NCBI RefSeq assembly: GCF_019049655.1
Contig: NZ_JAFMOX010000067.1
Span: 248,001-312,000, forward strand
DNA length: 64,000 nucleotides
Source of the DNA: Rahnella rivi
GTDB taxonomy: Bacteria > Pseudomonadota > Gammaproteobacteria > Enterobacterales > Enterobacteriaceae
Direction: 5' to 3'
Both the position numbers and the translations under genes were made by a program. Positions 25,819 to 35,275 of this stretch are shown here, piece after piece. A model generated the notes under the pieces. It was not told where the DNA came from and searched no databases. It was given only the letters and a program-made list of their open reading frames with translations. How positions within the stretch are numbered: position 1 is the stretch's first letter; every line of letters begins with the position of its first letter.

Positions 25819-26685
25819 ATGAGTCAGGCGTTAATAAATCTGCTGGATCTTCTGGATCTGGAAAAAATCGAAGAAGGGCTGTTTCGTGGTCAAAGTGAGG
25901 ATCTGGGCTTACGCCAGGTCTTTGGCGGGCAGGTTGTCGGGCAGGCACTCTACGCAGCCAAACAAACGGTGCCGGTTGATCGCGGGATCCACTCGTTCCA
26001 CAGTTACTTTTTACGTCCGGGTGACAGCAGTAAACCGATCATCTATGACGTGGAAAACTTGCGCGACGGCAACAGTTTCAGCGCCCGTCGTGTGAAAGCG
26101 GTACAAAACGGTAAACCTATTTTCTACATGACAGCCTCTTTCCAGAGTCATGAAGAGGGTTTTGAACATCAAAACACCATGCCTGATGTACCGCCGCCGG
26201 AGTCACTGATTTCGGAGTCAGACATTGCCAAAAATCTTGCGCATCTGATCCCTGAAAAAATTCGTGATAAATTCCTCCGTCACCGGCCGATTGAAATGCG
26301 CCCGGTGAAATTCCATAACCCGCTGAAAGGCACTAAAGAAGAGCCGCACCGCGCGGTGTGGTTCCGCGCCAACGGCGAAATGCCTGACGATCTGCGCATC
26401 CATCAGTATCTGCTCGGTTATGCTTCAGACTTTAATTTCCTGCCGACCGCATTGCAACCACACGGAATTGGTTTTCTGGAGCCAGGAATGCAGGTCGCGA
26501 CCATTGATCATTCGATGTGGTTTCACCGGCCATTCCGTATGGACGACTGGCTTCTTTACGCGGTTGAAAGCACATCAGCTTCCGGTGCCCGTGGTTTTGT
26601 ACGCGGTCAGTTCTACACCCGCGAAGGGGTGCTGGTTGCCACTACGGTGCAGGAAGGTGTGATCCGTCAGAGAACGGCAGAATAA
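25819..26685 (+). CDS. tesB: acyl-CoA thioesterase II
   Basis: Cytosolic thioesterase that frees fatty acids from medium- and long-chain acyl-CoA. It has 288 residues (E. coli 286) with a double hot-dog fold. The N-terminal GQVVGQALYAA and HSFHSYFLRPGD blocks and the C-terminal YASDFNFLPTA with the catalytic Asp and SMWFHRPF are clear. It is monocistronic: ybaY is divergent on the left, and a terminator at 26712 separates it from amtB. Confidence 0.96.
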   Translation: MSQALINLLDLLDLEKIEEGLFRGQSEDLGLRQVFGGQVVGQALYAAKQTVPVDRGIHSFHSYFLRPGDSSKPIIYDVENLRDGNSFSARRVKAVQNGKPIFYMTASFQSHEEGFEHQNTMPDVPPPESLISESDIAKNLAHLIPEKIRDKFLRHRPIEMRPVKFHNPLKGTKEEPHRAVWFRANGEMPDDLRIHQYLLGYASDFNFLPTALQPHGIGFLEPGMQVATIDHSMWFHRPFRMDDWLLYAVESTSASGARGFVRGQFYTREGVLVATTVQEGVIRQRTAE

Positions 26686-26711
26686 GATTTCAGTCTGAAA
26701 ATCAGGCATTA

Positions 26712-26741
26712 AAAAGGGGCGATAGTGATATCGCCCCTTTT
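26712..26741. terminator. bidirectional terminator after tesB
   Basis: AAAAGGGGCGATA/TATCGCCCCTTTT 13-bp stem with GTGA loop, between convergent tesB and amtB. Confidence 0.9.
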
Positions 26742-26824
26742 GCTATTCATCATTATTTTTAGTTTTGATACTGCCGTTCAGAAAGCGTTAGCGCACTGCC
26801 TTCTCTGAATGTATATGACTGAGA

Positions 26825-28114
26825 TTACTGGTTGTAAGCATTTTCGCCGTGGCTGTTGACGTCCAGACCTTCACGTTCCTGTTCTTCAGGAACACGCAGA
26901 CCGACCAGCATATCAGCTACTTTATAAGCGATGAAGGCAACAACACCTGACCAGACCAGCGTAACGCAGACGCTGAAGAACTGTACCCAGACCTGATGGC
27001 CCATGGTGACGCCTTCTGCATAACCCACGCCGCCCAGTGAGCTGGAAGTGAATACGCCGGTCAGCAGGCAGCCTACGATACCGCACACGCCGTGCACACC
27101 GAATACGTCACAGGTGTCATCAACACGCAGCCATTTTTTCAGGGTAACCACACCCCACAGACCGGTAGCACCACCGACCAGACCGATAATCAACGCACCA
27201 CCCACGCCGACCGTACCACAGGCTGGCGTGATGGCAACCAGTCCTGCGATGGCACCGGAGCTTGCGCCAAGCAGAGAAGGTTTACCGCGAACCATCCACT
27301 CTACAAATGTCCATGACAGGATTGCGCCAGCCGTTGCGATAACGGTATTGAGGAAAGCCAGAGCCGCAATTGGACTTGCTGCGCTTGCTGAACCGGCGTT
27401 GAAACCGAACCAGCCAACGTAAAGGATCGCAGCACCCGTGAAGACCATTGGCAGGTTGTGTGGCTTGAATGCTTCTTTGCCAAACCCTGCACGTTTACCC
27501 AACAGGTAGGCACCGACCAGACCCGCGATGGCGGCGTTAATGTGAACCACCGTACCGCCGGCAAAGTCCAGCGCACCGTCTGCTGCCAGGAAACCACCCG
27601 CCCAAACCATGTGAGCCATCGGAATGTAGGAGAAGGTCAGCCAGATCACAGTGAAAATCAAGACCGCAGAGAAACGTACACGTTCAGCGATACCGCCCAC
27701 GATCAGCGCCACGGTGATACAGGCGAATGAACACTGGAACGCCACGTGAATCATCTGCGAGAAGGTGCCGGTGACCGAATCAAGGCCGATGCCTTTCATC
27801 ATCACATTACCGAAACCGCCGAAGAACGCGTTGCCTTCGCTGAAGGCCAGGCTGTAACCGTAGAGGATCCACAGAACGCAGACCAGCGCGAACGTCACGA
27901 TGACCTGAGTCAGCATAGATAACACGTTTTTAGAACGCAGTAAGCCGCCGTAGAACAGCGCCACACCGGGCACGGTCATAAACAGCACCAGTGCAGTACA
28001 AATCATCATAAAGGCATTGTCAGCACCGTTAGCGGCTGCTGGCGCTGCTGCCATGGCAAGCGAAGGCAACAATGCAACCGCCCCAAGCCCCATCATGGAT
28101 AAAAGTTTTTTCAT
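26825..28114 (-). CDS. amtB: ammonium channel AmtB
   Basis: Trimeric inner-membrane ammonium channel, 429 residues, with an Ala-rich signal peptide (about residues 1-22) and eleven membrane helices. The Amt family regions GDNAFMMICTALVLFMTVPG, VVHINAAIAGLVGA (first pore His) and FGVHGVCGIVG (second pore His) are present. It is the second gene of the glnK-amtB operon. GlnK plugs the channel when nitrogen is plentiful. Confidence 0.98.
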   Translation of the reverse strand: MKKLLSMMGLGAVALLPSLAMAAAPAAANGADNAFMMICTALVLFMTVPGVALFYGGLLRSKNVLSMLTQVIVTFALVCVLWILYGYSLAFSEGNAFFGGFGNVMMKGIGLDSVTGTFSQMIHVAFQCSFACITVALIVGGIAERVRFSAVLIFTVIWLTFSYIPMAHMVWAGGFLAADGALDFAGGTVVHINAAIAGLVGAYLLGKRAGFGKEAFKPHNLPMVFTGAAILYVGWFGFNAGSASAASPIAALAFLNTVIATAGAILSWTFVEWMVRGKPSLLGASSGAIAGLVAITPACGTVGVGGALIIGLVGGATGLWGVVTLKKWLRVDDTCDVFGVHGVCGIVGCLLTGVFTSSSLGGVGYAEGVTMGHQVWVQFFSVCVTLVWSGVVAFIAYKVADMLVGLRVPEEQEREGLDVNSHGENAYNQ

Positions 28115-28194
28115 TAGTAGCCCACCCCTGTTCTCAAAACTGTTTTTCTAAGCTCTTTTATCTCAACTCTTCATTCAAAGAGATGAACCTGAAA

Positions 28195-28533
28195 TTACAG
28201 TGCTGCTTCGTCGGTTTCACCGGTACGAATACGGATAACGCGTTGCAATTCAGCAACGAAAATTTTGCCGTCACCAATTTTCCCGGTGTAGGCCGCTTTG
28301 CTGATCACGTCGATCACTTCATCAAGCTGATCGTCAGCGATAGCAATATCGATTTTTACTTTTGGCAGGAAGTTCACGCTGTACTCTGCACCGCGATACA
28401 GTTCAGCGTGACCTTTCTGACGGCCGAAACCTTTAACTTCCGTTACGGTCAGGCCCTGAATTCCAACAGCAGACAGCGCTTCGCGCACGTCTTCCAGCTT
28501 GAAAGGTTTGATCACCACAGTAACCAGCTTCAT
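28195..28533 (-). CDS. glnK: nitrogen regulatory PII protein GlnK
   Basis: PII signal protein of 112 residues. The start is ATG 28533 (MKLVTVVIKPFKLEDV) after GAGGAG; an upstream in-frame ATG at 28686 would run into the promoter. The T loop with uridylylated Tyr51 (GHAELYRGAEYSV) and the C-terminal DGKIFVAELQRVIRIRTGE motif are intact. It senses ATP/ADP and 2-oxoglutarate and blocks AmtB. A sigma-54 promoter lies about 55 bases upstream. Confidence 0.98.
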   Translation of the reverse strand: MKLVTVVIKPFKLEDVREALSAVGIQGLTVTEVKGFGRQKGHAELYRGAEYSVNFLPKVKIDIAIADDQLDEVIDVISKAAYTGKIGDGKIFVAELQRVIRIRTGETDEAAL

Positions 28534-28596
28534 TTTGCCACTCCTCGAATTAAGGGCTTGCCGCGGAAAAACCGCGCCCGATACGAAATGGATAAA

Positions 28597-28611
28597 GCAA
28601 AGGCTGTGCCA
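28597..28611 (-). promoter_or_regulatory. sigma-54 promoter of glnK-amtB
   Basis: TGGCAC-AGCCT-TTGC on the minus strand has the -24 GG and -12 GC at the required spacing of TGGCAC-N5-TTGC. Transcription should start near 28586. Confidence 0.88.
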
Positions 28612-28717
28612 GAGTTGAAATTGCAGAGAGATTCGTTTGATTACCGCGTAATACGGCATTTTCAGAATATTCGTGACGAGGCGCACACTTGGCCGTTCAC
28701 ATCATTATCATGACGCA

Positions 28718-28754
28718 CGCACCAATAAGGTGCCGACCGCTGCTTTTTAGTGCA
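28718..28754 (-). promoter_or_regulatory. NtrC enhancer sites for glnK-amtB
   Basis: GGCACCTTATTGGTGCG (28718-28734) closely fits the NtrC dyad TGCACC-N5-GGTGCA, centred about 140 bases upstream of the predicted start. A weaker copy, TGCACTAAAAAGCAGCG (28738-28754), lies next to it, 20 bases further out. Confidence 0.75.
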
Positions 28755-28872
28755 GTGACATCACGCCCAAAGACTTGATGCCAGATGAAGGTGCAGGCCA
28801 GAAAAAAGGAGGGGGGAAATCGGGAGAAAAAACCACCCCAACGCGGTGCGCCATGCTGCGTTGAGGCGGGTA

Positions 28873-30672
28873 TCAGGCGTTTTGCGTCGCCGGCGTGGCC
28901 TGCTCCGCTGAGGCAAGTTCCTGACCGGCAAGCTGTAGCTGATACATCTGATAATACCGGCCTTTTTCAGCCAGCAGTTGCAGGTGATTGCCCTGCTCCA
29001 CTGCCTGACCACGATGCAATACCAAAATGTTATCCGCATCGACAATCGTCGAAAGACGATGGGCGATCACCACCAGCGTCGTTTGCTGTCGGATGGCCCG
29101 AAGTGCACGCTGGATCGCCTGTTCAGTACCTGAGTCGATATTGGCTGTTGCCTCGTCAAGGATCAAAATCTCCGGTGCCTGCACCAAAACGCGCGCCATG
29201 GCCAGCAACTGTTTCTGACCCACCGAGAGATTATTTCCCTGTTCGCCGAGGCGAGTGTTTAAACCTTCCGGCATTTCGCGAATAAGAGGCGAAAGCTGCA
29301 CAATATCCAGCGCGTGCCAGACTTGCGCTTCATCGATATCACGCCCTAACGTGACATTGGCGAAAACCGACTCAGCCAGCACCACCGGATCCTGCTGAAC
29401 CATCGCAATCCCTTTACGTAAGCTGGCGTGCGAGAGATCGGAAATGTGACGGCCATTAACCCGGATCTCTCCTTTATTGAGCGGGTAATATCCCATCAGC
29501 AAATTCGCCAGCGTACTTTTACCACTGCCCGTATGCCCGACCAGCGCAACGAAACCTCGCGATGGCACGTGCAGGGATATATTTTCCAGCACCCATTTGT
29601 CCGGCAGATAGGCAAAACTGACGTCTTTAATGTCTATCTCGCCGCCGGTAAGTCTTTTGTCGTCAGCCCCGTATTGCTGCTGGGTTCGGTCCATCAGGTC
29701 AAAAATTCGCTCACCCGCGACGACGGCCTGCTGAAGAATCGACTGCTGCGAGGTCAGCTCGATCAAAGGCTCGTTCAGACGCCCCAGATAATTGATGAAA
29801 GCATAGAGAACACCGACGCCGACTGAACCTTCTGCGCTGAATCCGAACAGCAGTAACAATCCGCACAGAATTAACGAGGAGAACAAACTGAGCAATGGTC
29901 GCAGAAGAAAGCCTTCCAGCCGGAGCGTTTGCATACGCGCCAGATAATGCGACTGACTGGCACGGGTCAAACGTTCGCCAAAACGCTTTTGCTGGCGGAA
30001 CTGCTGGATGACATTCATGCCGTTAATGACTTCGTTGAAACCGTCATTGATGTCCGCCAGATAGCTCCGGACTTTACGAACAATCGGGGTACTGTAAATC
30101 TGGTACAGCCCCATCACGACGAAAACCGCCGGGAAAATGCATATCGCCACCGAGGCCAGACGCCAGTCGAGGCTGAACATTGCCACCAGCATCGCGCCGA
30201 TCAACGCAATACTGCGCAATACGGTCGAGACGACGGTTACGTACAGATCGCGGATCACTTCCGTATCATTTGTGACACGAGAAATCAGTTGCCCGACGGG
30301 CTGGGTATCAAACGCACTCAGCGGCTGGCGCAATGCAGCATCCATCACATCGGTACGCAAACGCTGAACCACGCCCACTGCGGCCCGGTTAAACAGCAGC
30401 GCCTGGAAATAGTGCAATCCGGCAGCCAGAAACTGCAGCAGGATAAAGCACAGTGCCAGCAGACTGATTTTGTCCCACGGCATTTCGCCTTTGGCGACAT
30501 AGTGGTCGATAAAGAAACTGATCAGAATCGGCCCGGTCACCTCTGCTGCTGCCGCAATCCACAACATCAGCACCGCGAATGAAAGAGGTTTTCTGTATGG
30601 CTTGCCGTAGCCCAGCAGGCGCTTCAGCGTCGGCCACATCTTTTGAATTTTACTCACTTTTTGCTCAGCCAC
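28873..30672 (-). CDS. mdlB: ABC exporter half-transporter MdlB
   Basis: Type I ABC exporter half of about 599 residues, paired with MdlA, with six N-terminal membrane helices, then an ATPase with Walker A GHTGSGKST, signature LSVGQKQ and Walker B LILDEATA. The closest match is E. coli MdlB (LWPTLKRLL near the start). I place the start at GTG 30672, overlapping the mdlA stop as GTGGCTGA, with AGGAG ten bases upstream. A second GTG at 30657 aligns equally well with the E. coli N terminus. The substrate is not established. Confidence 0.93.
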   Translation of the reverse strand: MAEQKVSKIQKMWPTLKRLLGYGKPYRKPLSFAVLMLWIAAAAEVTGPILISFFIDHYVAKGEMPWDKISLLALCFILLQFLAAGLHYFQALLFNRAAVGVVQRLRTDVMDAALRQPLSAFDTQPVGQLISRVTNDTEVIRDLYVTVVSTVLRSIALIGAMLVAMFSLDWRLASVAICIFPAVFVVMGLYQIYSTPIVRKVRSYLADINDGFNEVINGMNVIQQFRQQKRFGERLTRASQSHYLARMQTLRLEGFLLRPLLSLFSSLILCGLLLLFGFSAEGSVGVGVLYAFINYLGRLNEPLIELTSQQSILQQAVVAGERIFDLMDRTQQQYGADDKRLTGGEIDIKDVSFAYLPDKWVLENISLHVPSRGFVALVGHTGSGKSTLANLLMGYYPLNKGEIRVNGRHISDLSHASLRKGIAMVQQDPVVLAESVFANVTLGRDIDEAQVWHALDIVQLSPLIREMPEGLNTRLGEQGNNLSVGQKQLLAMARVLVQAPEILILDEATANIDSGTEQAIQRALRAIRQQTTLVVIAHRLSTIVDADNILVLHRGQAVEQGNHLQLLAEKGRYYQMYQLQLAGQELASAEQATPATQNA

Positions 30673-32437
30673 GTTGTTCCGGCTCCTGTTCCTGCGGTAC
30701 ATCGTCCAGTGCGGCTTCCAGCTGCTGATAACGGAACATATCGCGATACCATCCTGACTCAGCAGCAAGTTGCTCATGGCTTCCGCGCTGGGAAATACAG
30801 CCGTGGTTAAACACCAGAATCTCGCTGGCTTCGGTCAGTGCGGATAGACGATGGGCACTGATGATAACGGTGCGGTCGCTGCCCCACTGACGCAGGTTGT
30901 GCAGGATCTGATGCTCTGTCCTGCCATCAACCGCAGACAATGCATCATCGAGGATCAGGATTTCCGCTTTCAGCAATAAAGCACGGGCAATAGAAATTCG
31001 TTGCTTCTGCCCGCCAGAAAGCATCACTCCGCGCTCTCCGACCTCTGTTTCATAGCCGCCGGGTAAACGCAGAATATCGTCATGAACGCTGGCAAGCCGC
31101 GCCGCTTCCTCGATCTCTTCCCGGCTGGCCTCCGGACGTCCCAGCGCAATATTTTGTGCGACGGTGTCAGAGAACAGGAAAGGGGTCTGGCTCACAATCG
31201 CCAGACGTGCGCGCCAGTCATCCAGGCGGATCGTTTTCAGCGACAGGCCGTGATAAAGCACATCCCCTTCAGTGACATCAAACTGTCGCTGAAGCAGCGA
31301 CAGCAAAGTACTTTTACCGGAACCTGTCGGGCCGCACAGACCGAGCATTTGCCCAGGTTGCAGGGAGAACTTCACAGAGGACAAGGCCGGATGCGTTGTG
31401 TCGGGATAGTGGAAATCCGCAATGTTTGCTTCAAGTACAGCACGTCCGGCAGGCAGAGGCGCAGTACCATCCACGACACTGGGCGCTTCCTCAAGCAGGC
31501 TGCGGATGCGGCTGTAGGCGGCGCTCCCGCGTTCAACGATATTGAACATCCAGGCCAGTGCAAGCATCGGCCAGATCATCAACCCGAGATACATGACAAA
31601 ACTGGTTAACTGCCCGAGTGTCAGATGCCCGTTAACCACCATCCAGCTACCACCGCCGATAGCCAGCAAATTAGCCATGCCAATCGAGACATAAATAGTC
31701 GGGTCAAAACGGGCATCAACACGCGCTACACGCATGTTTTTCGCACCGGTATCAGCGGCCACATCAGCAAACTGGGAAGACTGATGGTTCTCAAGGCCGA
31801 AGGCTTTGATCATGCGAATACTGGTCAGGCTTTCCTGCGCCTGATCGTTTAATGAGGAAAAGGCAGCCTGCGCGGTTTTAAAGCGATGATGAAGTTGGTC
31901 GCCGTAGCGTTTAATGATAATTGCCATCACCGGCATAGGAACCAGCGACAGCAGCGTCAGCTCCCAGCTGATTTGCGTCGCCATCACGATAAGAACAGCA
32001 AGCCCCATGACCAGCGAATCAACCAGCGTCAGAACGCCTTCGCCTGCGGCGAAAACCACGCGATCGACGTCATTGGTTGCCCGGGCGATAAGATCACCCG
32101 TTCGGTGGCGTAAATAGAAGGCCGGATGCTGACGGCTGAGCTGCCGGAAGAAATCCTGACGCAGTTCAACGGCCAGCTGATAGGACGCACCGAACAACAG
32201 CACGCGCCAGACGTAACGCAGCAAATACACCACAATTGCCGTGGCGACCATGAGCCCAAGCCACGCAAACAGTACGCCGGTTGACATCGTTTTGGTCGTG
32301 ACGCCATCAATAATGACACCAACTAGCTTAGGCGGTATCAATTGCAGAATGGCAATGATAATCAGCAAGGCAACGGCACCCAGATACCGGCGCCATTCAC
32401 GTCGGAAGTACCAGCCTAATTGGGCGAACAATCTCAC
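30665..32437 (-). CDS. mdlA: ABC exporter half-transporter MdlA
   Basis: ABC exporter half of 590 residues that should form a heterodimer with MdlB. The start is GTG 32437 (RLFAQLGWYFRREW follows), which aligns with E. coli MdlA and has GGAAAA upstream; the ATG at 32455 has no Shine-Dalgarno. Six membrane helices precede an ATPase domain with Walker A GPTGSGKST, signature LSGGQKQR and Walker B LILDDALSAVD, in which Asp replaces the catalytic Glu, so one of the two ATP sites of the dimer is probably weak. Confidence 0.94.
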   Translation of the reverse strand: MRLFAQLGWYFRREWRRYLGAVALLIIIAILQLIPPKLVGVIIDGVTTKTMSTGVLFAWLGLMVATAIVVYLLRYVWRVLLFGASYQLAVELRQDFFRQLSRQHPAFYLRHRTGDLIARATNDVDRVVFAAGEGVLTLVDSLVMGLAVLIVMATQISWELTLLSLVPMPVMAIIIKRYGDQLHHRFKTAQAAFSSLNDQAQESLTSIRMIKAFGLENHQSSQFADVAADTGAKNMRVARVDARFDPTIYVSIGMANLLAIGGGSWMVVNGHLTLGQLTSFVMYLGLMIWPMLALAWMFNIVERGSAAYSRIRSLLEEAPSVVDGTAPLPAGRAVLEANIADFHYPDTTHPALSSVKFSLQPGQMLGLCGPTGSGKSTLLSLLQRQFDVTEGDVLYHGLSLKTIRLDDWRARLAIVSQTPFLFSDTVAQNIALGRPEASREEIEEAARLASVHDDILRLPGGYETEVGERGVMLSGGQKQRISIARALLLKAEILILDDALSAVDGRTEHQILHNLRQWGSDRTVIISAHRLSALTEASEILVFNHGCISQRGSHEQLAAESGWYRDMFRYQQLEAALDDVPQEQEPEQRG

Positions 32438-32574
32438 GCAGTGTTTTCCATACAAATAATAATGATGATTTTATTGAGAAAAAGCGCCCGAAGCAGGACT
32501 TTTTTCTCATCAGGCGACAAGGATAACAGAGTTAACTGGCGATTCTGATGAAACTTTTTACTGTAACTTTTGCA

Positions 32575-33030
32575 TCAAATCGGCAATGCGGTGGTGGATT
32601 TTATGCGTTCCATCGCAAAACTGGAGGTCACATCATTCAGCCCTGGAATGCCGTTCACAAGTCGCTTGTAAAAGTTATCGTAGCTTTTCATATCGGACAC
32701 CTGCACCTGCAGTAAATAGTCATATTCACCGGCCATCCGGTAGAAACCCAGCACTTCAGGAAATGCCTCAACCTGCTGAACAAAGCGCTGGTACCACTCG
32801 CTGTTGTGATGCTGAGTTTTGATGAGCACAAACGCCGTCAGGCTTAGCCCTAACCGATCGCCGTCCAGCAGGGCCACTTTCCCGCGAATAATGCCGTCAT
32901 CTTCGAGGCGCTTAATCCTTTTCCAGCACGGCGTGGTGGTGAGATTGACCGCATCCGCCAGTTCATTCAGAGATAATGTGCAATCTTTCTGCAACAGGGA
33001 GAGCAATTTAAGGTCAATTTTATCTACCAT
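32575..33030 (-). CDS. decR: Lrp/AsnC-family cysteine-responsive regulator DecR
   Basis: Regulator of 151 residues closely matching E. coli DecR (YbaO). The helix-turn-helix is at residues 18-40 (SLNELADAVNLTTTPCWKRI) and the RAM ligand domain follows (VLGFYRMAGEYDYLLQV). In E. coli it senses cysteine and switches on cysteine detoxification. Here it is divergent from a desulfhydrase-like gene with 120 bases between the starts, which strengthens the same role. Confidence 0.95.
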   Translation of the reverse strand: MVDKIDLKLLSLLQKDCTLSLNELADAVNLTTTPCWKRIKRLEDDGIIRGKVALLDGDRLGLSLTAFVLIKTQHHNSEWYQRFVQQVEAFPEVLGFYRMAGEYDYLLQVQVSDMKSYDNFYKRLVNGIPGLNDVTSSFAMERIKSTTALPI

Positions 33031-33084
33031 ACCGGCCTCCGGGAGGAAATTTTTCTATTAAATCTTATCTTCTTGGGTTAAAGG

Positions 33085-33108
33085 GTAACTTATTTCTCCG
33101 TGAGTTAC
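33085..33108. promoter_or_regulatory. candidate DecR operator (dyad)
   Basis: GTAACT and AGTTAC are 6-bp inverted repeats 12 bases apart in the decR/PLP-enzyme intergenic region. Their place between a regulator and its likely target suggests an operator; no matched motif is known to me. Confidence 0.4.
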
Positions 33109-33150
33109 GTTATTCTTGTGTGCATCAAGACACTTTTATGAGCCTGCATC

Positions 33151-34194
33151 ATGCGCAATTCCTGGGTTAGTCACGCTATTAAAGAAATCGACGCCGATTT
33201 TCAGCGTTCCGCCGATACACACCTGATTCGCCTGTCACTCAACGACTTTCCCGGAATTTCACTGTATCTGAAGGATGAAAGTACCCATCCGTCCGGCAGC
33301 CTGAAACATCGCCTTGCCCGCTCTCTGTTTTTGTACGGTTTGTGCAACGGGTGGATACGTGAAAACACGCCTATTGTGGAAGCTTCTTCAGGCAGCACCG
33401 CCATCTCTGAAGCCTATTTCGCACGCCTGCTGGGATTGCCTTTTATCGCCGTGATGCCTTCTTGCACTGCTCCACGAAAAATCCAGCAAATTGAGTTTTA
33501 CGGTGGCCAGTGTCACTTCGTCCAGAACTCAGGGCAGATCTATGCCGCATCCGAGCAACTCGCCCGTGAACTGAACGGGCACTACATGGATCAGTTTACC
33601 TACGCAGAGCGGGCAACCGACTGGCGCGGGAACAATAATATTGCTGACAGTATTTTCCGTCAGATGTCGCATGAGCCGCATCCGATACCGCGTTATCTGG
33701 TGATGAGCGCGGGTACCGGCGGTACTTCCGCAACGCTGGGCCGCTATATTCGCTATCAGGGGCACGATACGGAACTGGTGGTCGTCGATCCGGAAAACTC
33801 AGTATTTTACGATTATTATCAACAGCGTGATGCCAGCGTCACTGCGCAATGCAGCAGCCGTATTGAGGGTATTGGCCGCCCTCGCGCCGAGCCATCGTTC
33901 ATACCAGGTGTAATAGACGACATGATGCGCGTGCCTGATGCGGCCAGCATCGCGACGCTTCACTGGCTTGAGAAGGTGCTGGGGCGTAAGGTCGGCGGCT
34001 CAACCGGTACCAACGTCTGGGGGGCGCTGCAACTGGCTACGCAGATGCGTGAGAGAGGGGAAACCGGCTCTATCGTCACCCTGCTCTGCGACAGCGGCGA
34101 ACGTTATCTGAATACATACTTCGATGAGAGTTGGGTAGCGAAGAACATCGGGGACATTTCACCATACGCACAGCAGCTGGAAGGACTAAGTTAA
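33151..34194 (+). CDS. PLP-dependent cysteine synthase-family protein (likely cysteine desulfhydrase)
   Basis: Fold-type II PLP enzyme of 347 residues. The PLP lysine is in HPSGSLKHRLA (near Lys51), the phosphate/substrate loop is VEASSGSTAIS, and the glycine-rich cofactor loop is MSAGTGGTSATLG. The N terminus differs from CysK and CysM. It is divergent from decR, a cysteine-responsive regulator, so breaking down excess cysteine to sulfide, pyruvate and ammonia is more likely than making it. I recall a Pantoea ananatis pair (ccdA with a YbaO-type regulator) of this kind. Cystathionine-type synthase activity remains possible. Confidence 0.85.
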   Translation: MRNSWVSHAIKEIDADFQRSADTHLIRLSLNDFPGISLYLKDESTHPSGSLKHRLARSLFLYGLCNGWIRENTPIVEASSGSTAISEAYFARLLGLPFIAVMPSCTAPRKIQQIEFYGGQCHFVQNSGQIYAASEQLARELNGHYMDQFTYAERATDWRGNNNIADSIFRQMSHEPHPIPRYLVMSAGTGGTSATLGRYIRYQGHDTELVVVDPENSVFYDYYQQRDASVTAQCSSRIEGIGRPRAEPSFIPGVIDDMMRVPDAASIATLHWLEKVLGRKVGGSTGTNVWGALQLATQMRERGETGSIVTLLCDSGERYLNTYFDESWVAKNIGDISPYAQQLEGLS

Positions 34195-34227
34195 CTCCGC
34201 GTTAAATACGGCGTAAGAAAGGAAAAA

Positions 34228-34249
34228 AGCCGGGACAGATGACCCGGCT
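34228..34249. terminator. terminator between the PLP enzyme and cof
   Basis: AGCCGGG/CCCGGCT stem with an 8-nt loop, flanked by A residues on the left that read as a U tract for the minus-strand cof gene. Confidence 0.75.
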
Positions 34250-34261
34250 TGCTGCAAAACC

Positions 34262-35083
34262 TTAATATTCGGGGGAATAGGTGAGGTTTGGTGTGTGCAG
34301 CCAGTGTTGCAAAAAGTGAGACACCGCCTGATGACGGCAATGCCCGATAATTTGTAAGTGCGGCGACTTCTCTTTCAGAACGGGTAACGCGTTCCCCATA
34401 ATCAGCCCCATCCCGACGCCCTCGAGCATTTCCTTGTCGTTCATGGCATCCCCAAACGCCATACACTCTGACATGTTGATCCCCAGACCGTCCGTCAGCA
34501 ATGCAAGCGCGCTGCCTTTGTTGCTGCCTGCGGGCTGCACATCAAGACAATCCATCGCAGAGAAACATAAATCGATGCGCGGGCCAAAGTGAGCTTCGAG
34601 CTGAGGCACCAGCGACAACAACACGTCATGCGGGGCGCAGAAACACACTTTGCTGTTACCGGAATCCGGTAATAAGCGCAGATCCTGTAACTGATAGCGA
34701 AAACCACTGAACTGATGCGGAATGAGTAAATCCGGATCGTCGAGAGAAGTGAACCAGCCGTCATCGCGGAAAACATGCACACTGGCTGGCGTGTCCCACG
34801 AGGTATGCAGTAATTCGTGCGCACAATCCTCGGGTAAATCGCTGGCGTGCAGCCGGTGGCCACTGAGATCATGAATACGGGTACCGTTGCCGGTGATGAG
34901 ATAGCCATCCAGCCCGATGTTAGCAAGAATATCTTTCATTTCGAGATAATGACGCCCGGTGGCAAAGGTCAGCGTTACCGGCTTTTCAGCTAACTGTCGC
35001 AACGTGGACAACGTTTTGTCGCCCAGCGTGTGGTCAGGTAAAAGCAGCGTGCCATCCATATCAAATGCAGCTAAACGGTACAT
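34262..35083 (-). CDS. cof: HMP-PP phosphatase Cof (HAD family)
   Basis: HAD-superfamily phosphatase of 273 residues that removes phosphate from the thiamine intermediate HMP-PP, as shown for E. coli Cof. The nucleophile motif DMDGT (Asp8, Asp10), the ATGRH motif II region, and the GDAMNDKEML motif III/IV are intact. The start is ATG 35083 after GAGAGG; an in-frame ATG at 35155 adds a non-conserved extension. Confidence 0.95.
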   Translation of the reverse strand: MYRLAAFDMDGTLLLPDHTLGDKTLSTLRQLAEKPVTLTFATGRHYLEMKDILANIGLDGYLITGNGTRIHDLSGHRLHASDLPEDCAHELLHTSWDTPASVHVFRDDGWFTSLDDPDLLIPHQFSGFRYQLQDLRLLPDSGNSKVCFCAPHDVLLSLVPQLEAHFGPRIDLCFSAMDCLDVQPAGSNKGSALALLTDGLGINMSECMAFGDAMNDKEMLEGVGMGLIMGNALPVLKEKSPHLQIIGHCRHQAVSHFLQHWLHTPNLTYSPEY

Positions 35084-35275
35084 ATTTCCTCTCTGAGCGG
35101 CGTTGTTTTCACCCGCAAAGTATGGACTGAGATTTACGGAACTAATAGTGAACACTTTATGAATACTGTTCCGGTTTTAGCTCACACTTTGGTTTTTTAC
35201 TTCAAGTCTGGTCGCGTCAGCTGGGATATGCTGAACAGGAAAAATTTACCCTACTCCTGAGGTTCCGTATTTACC

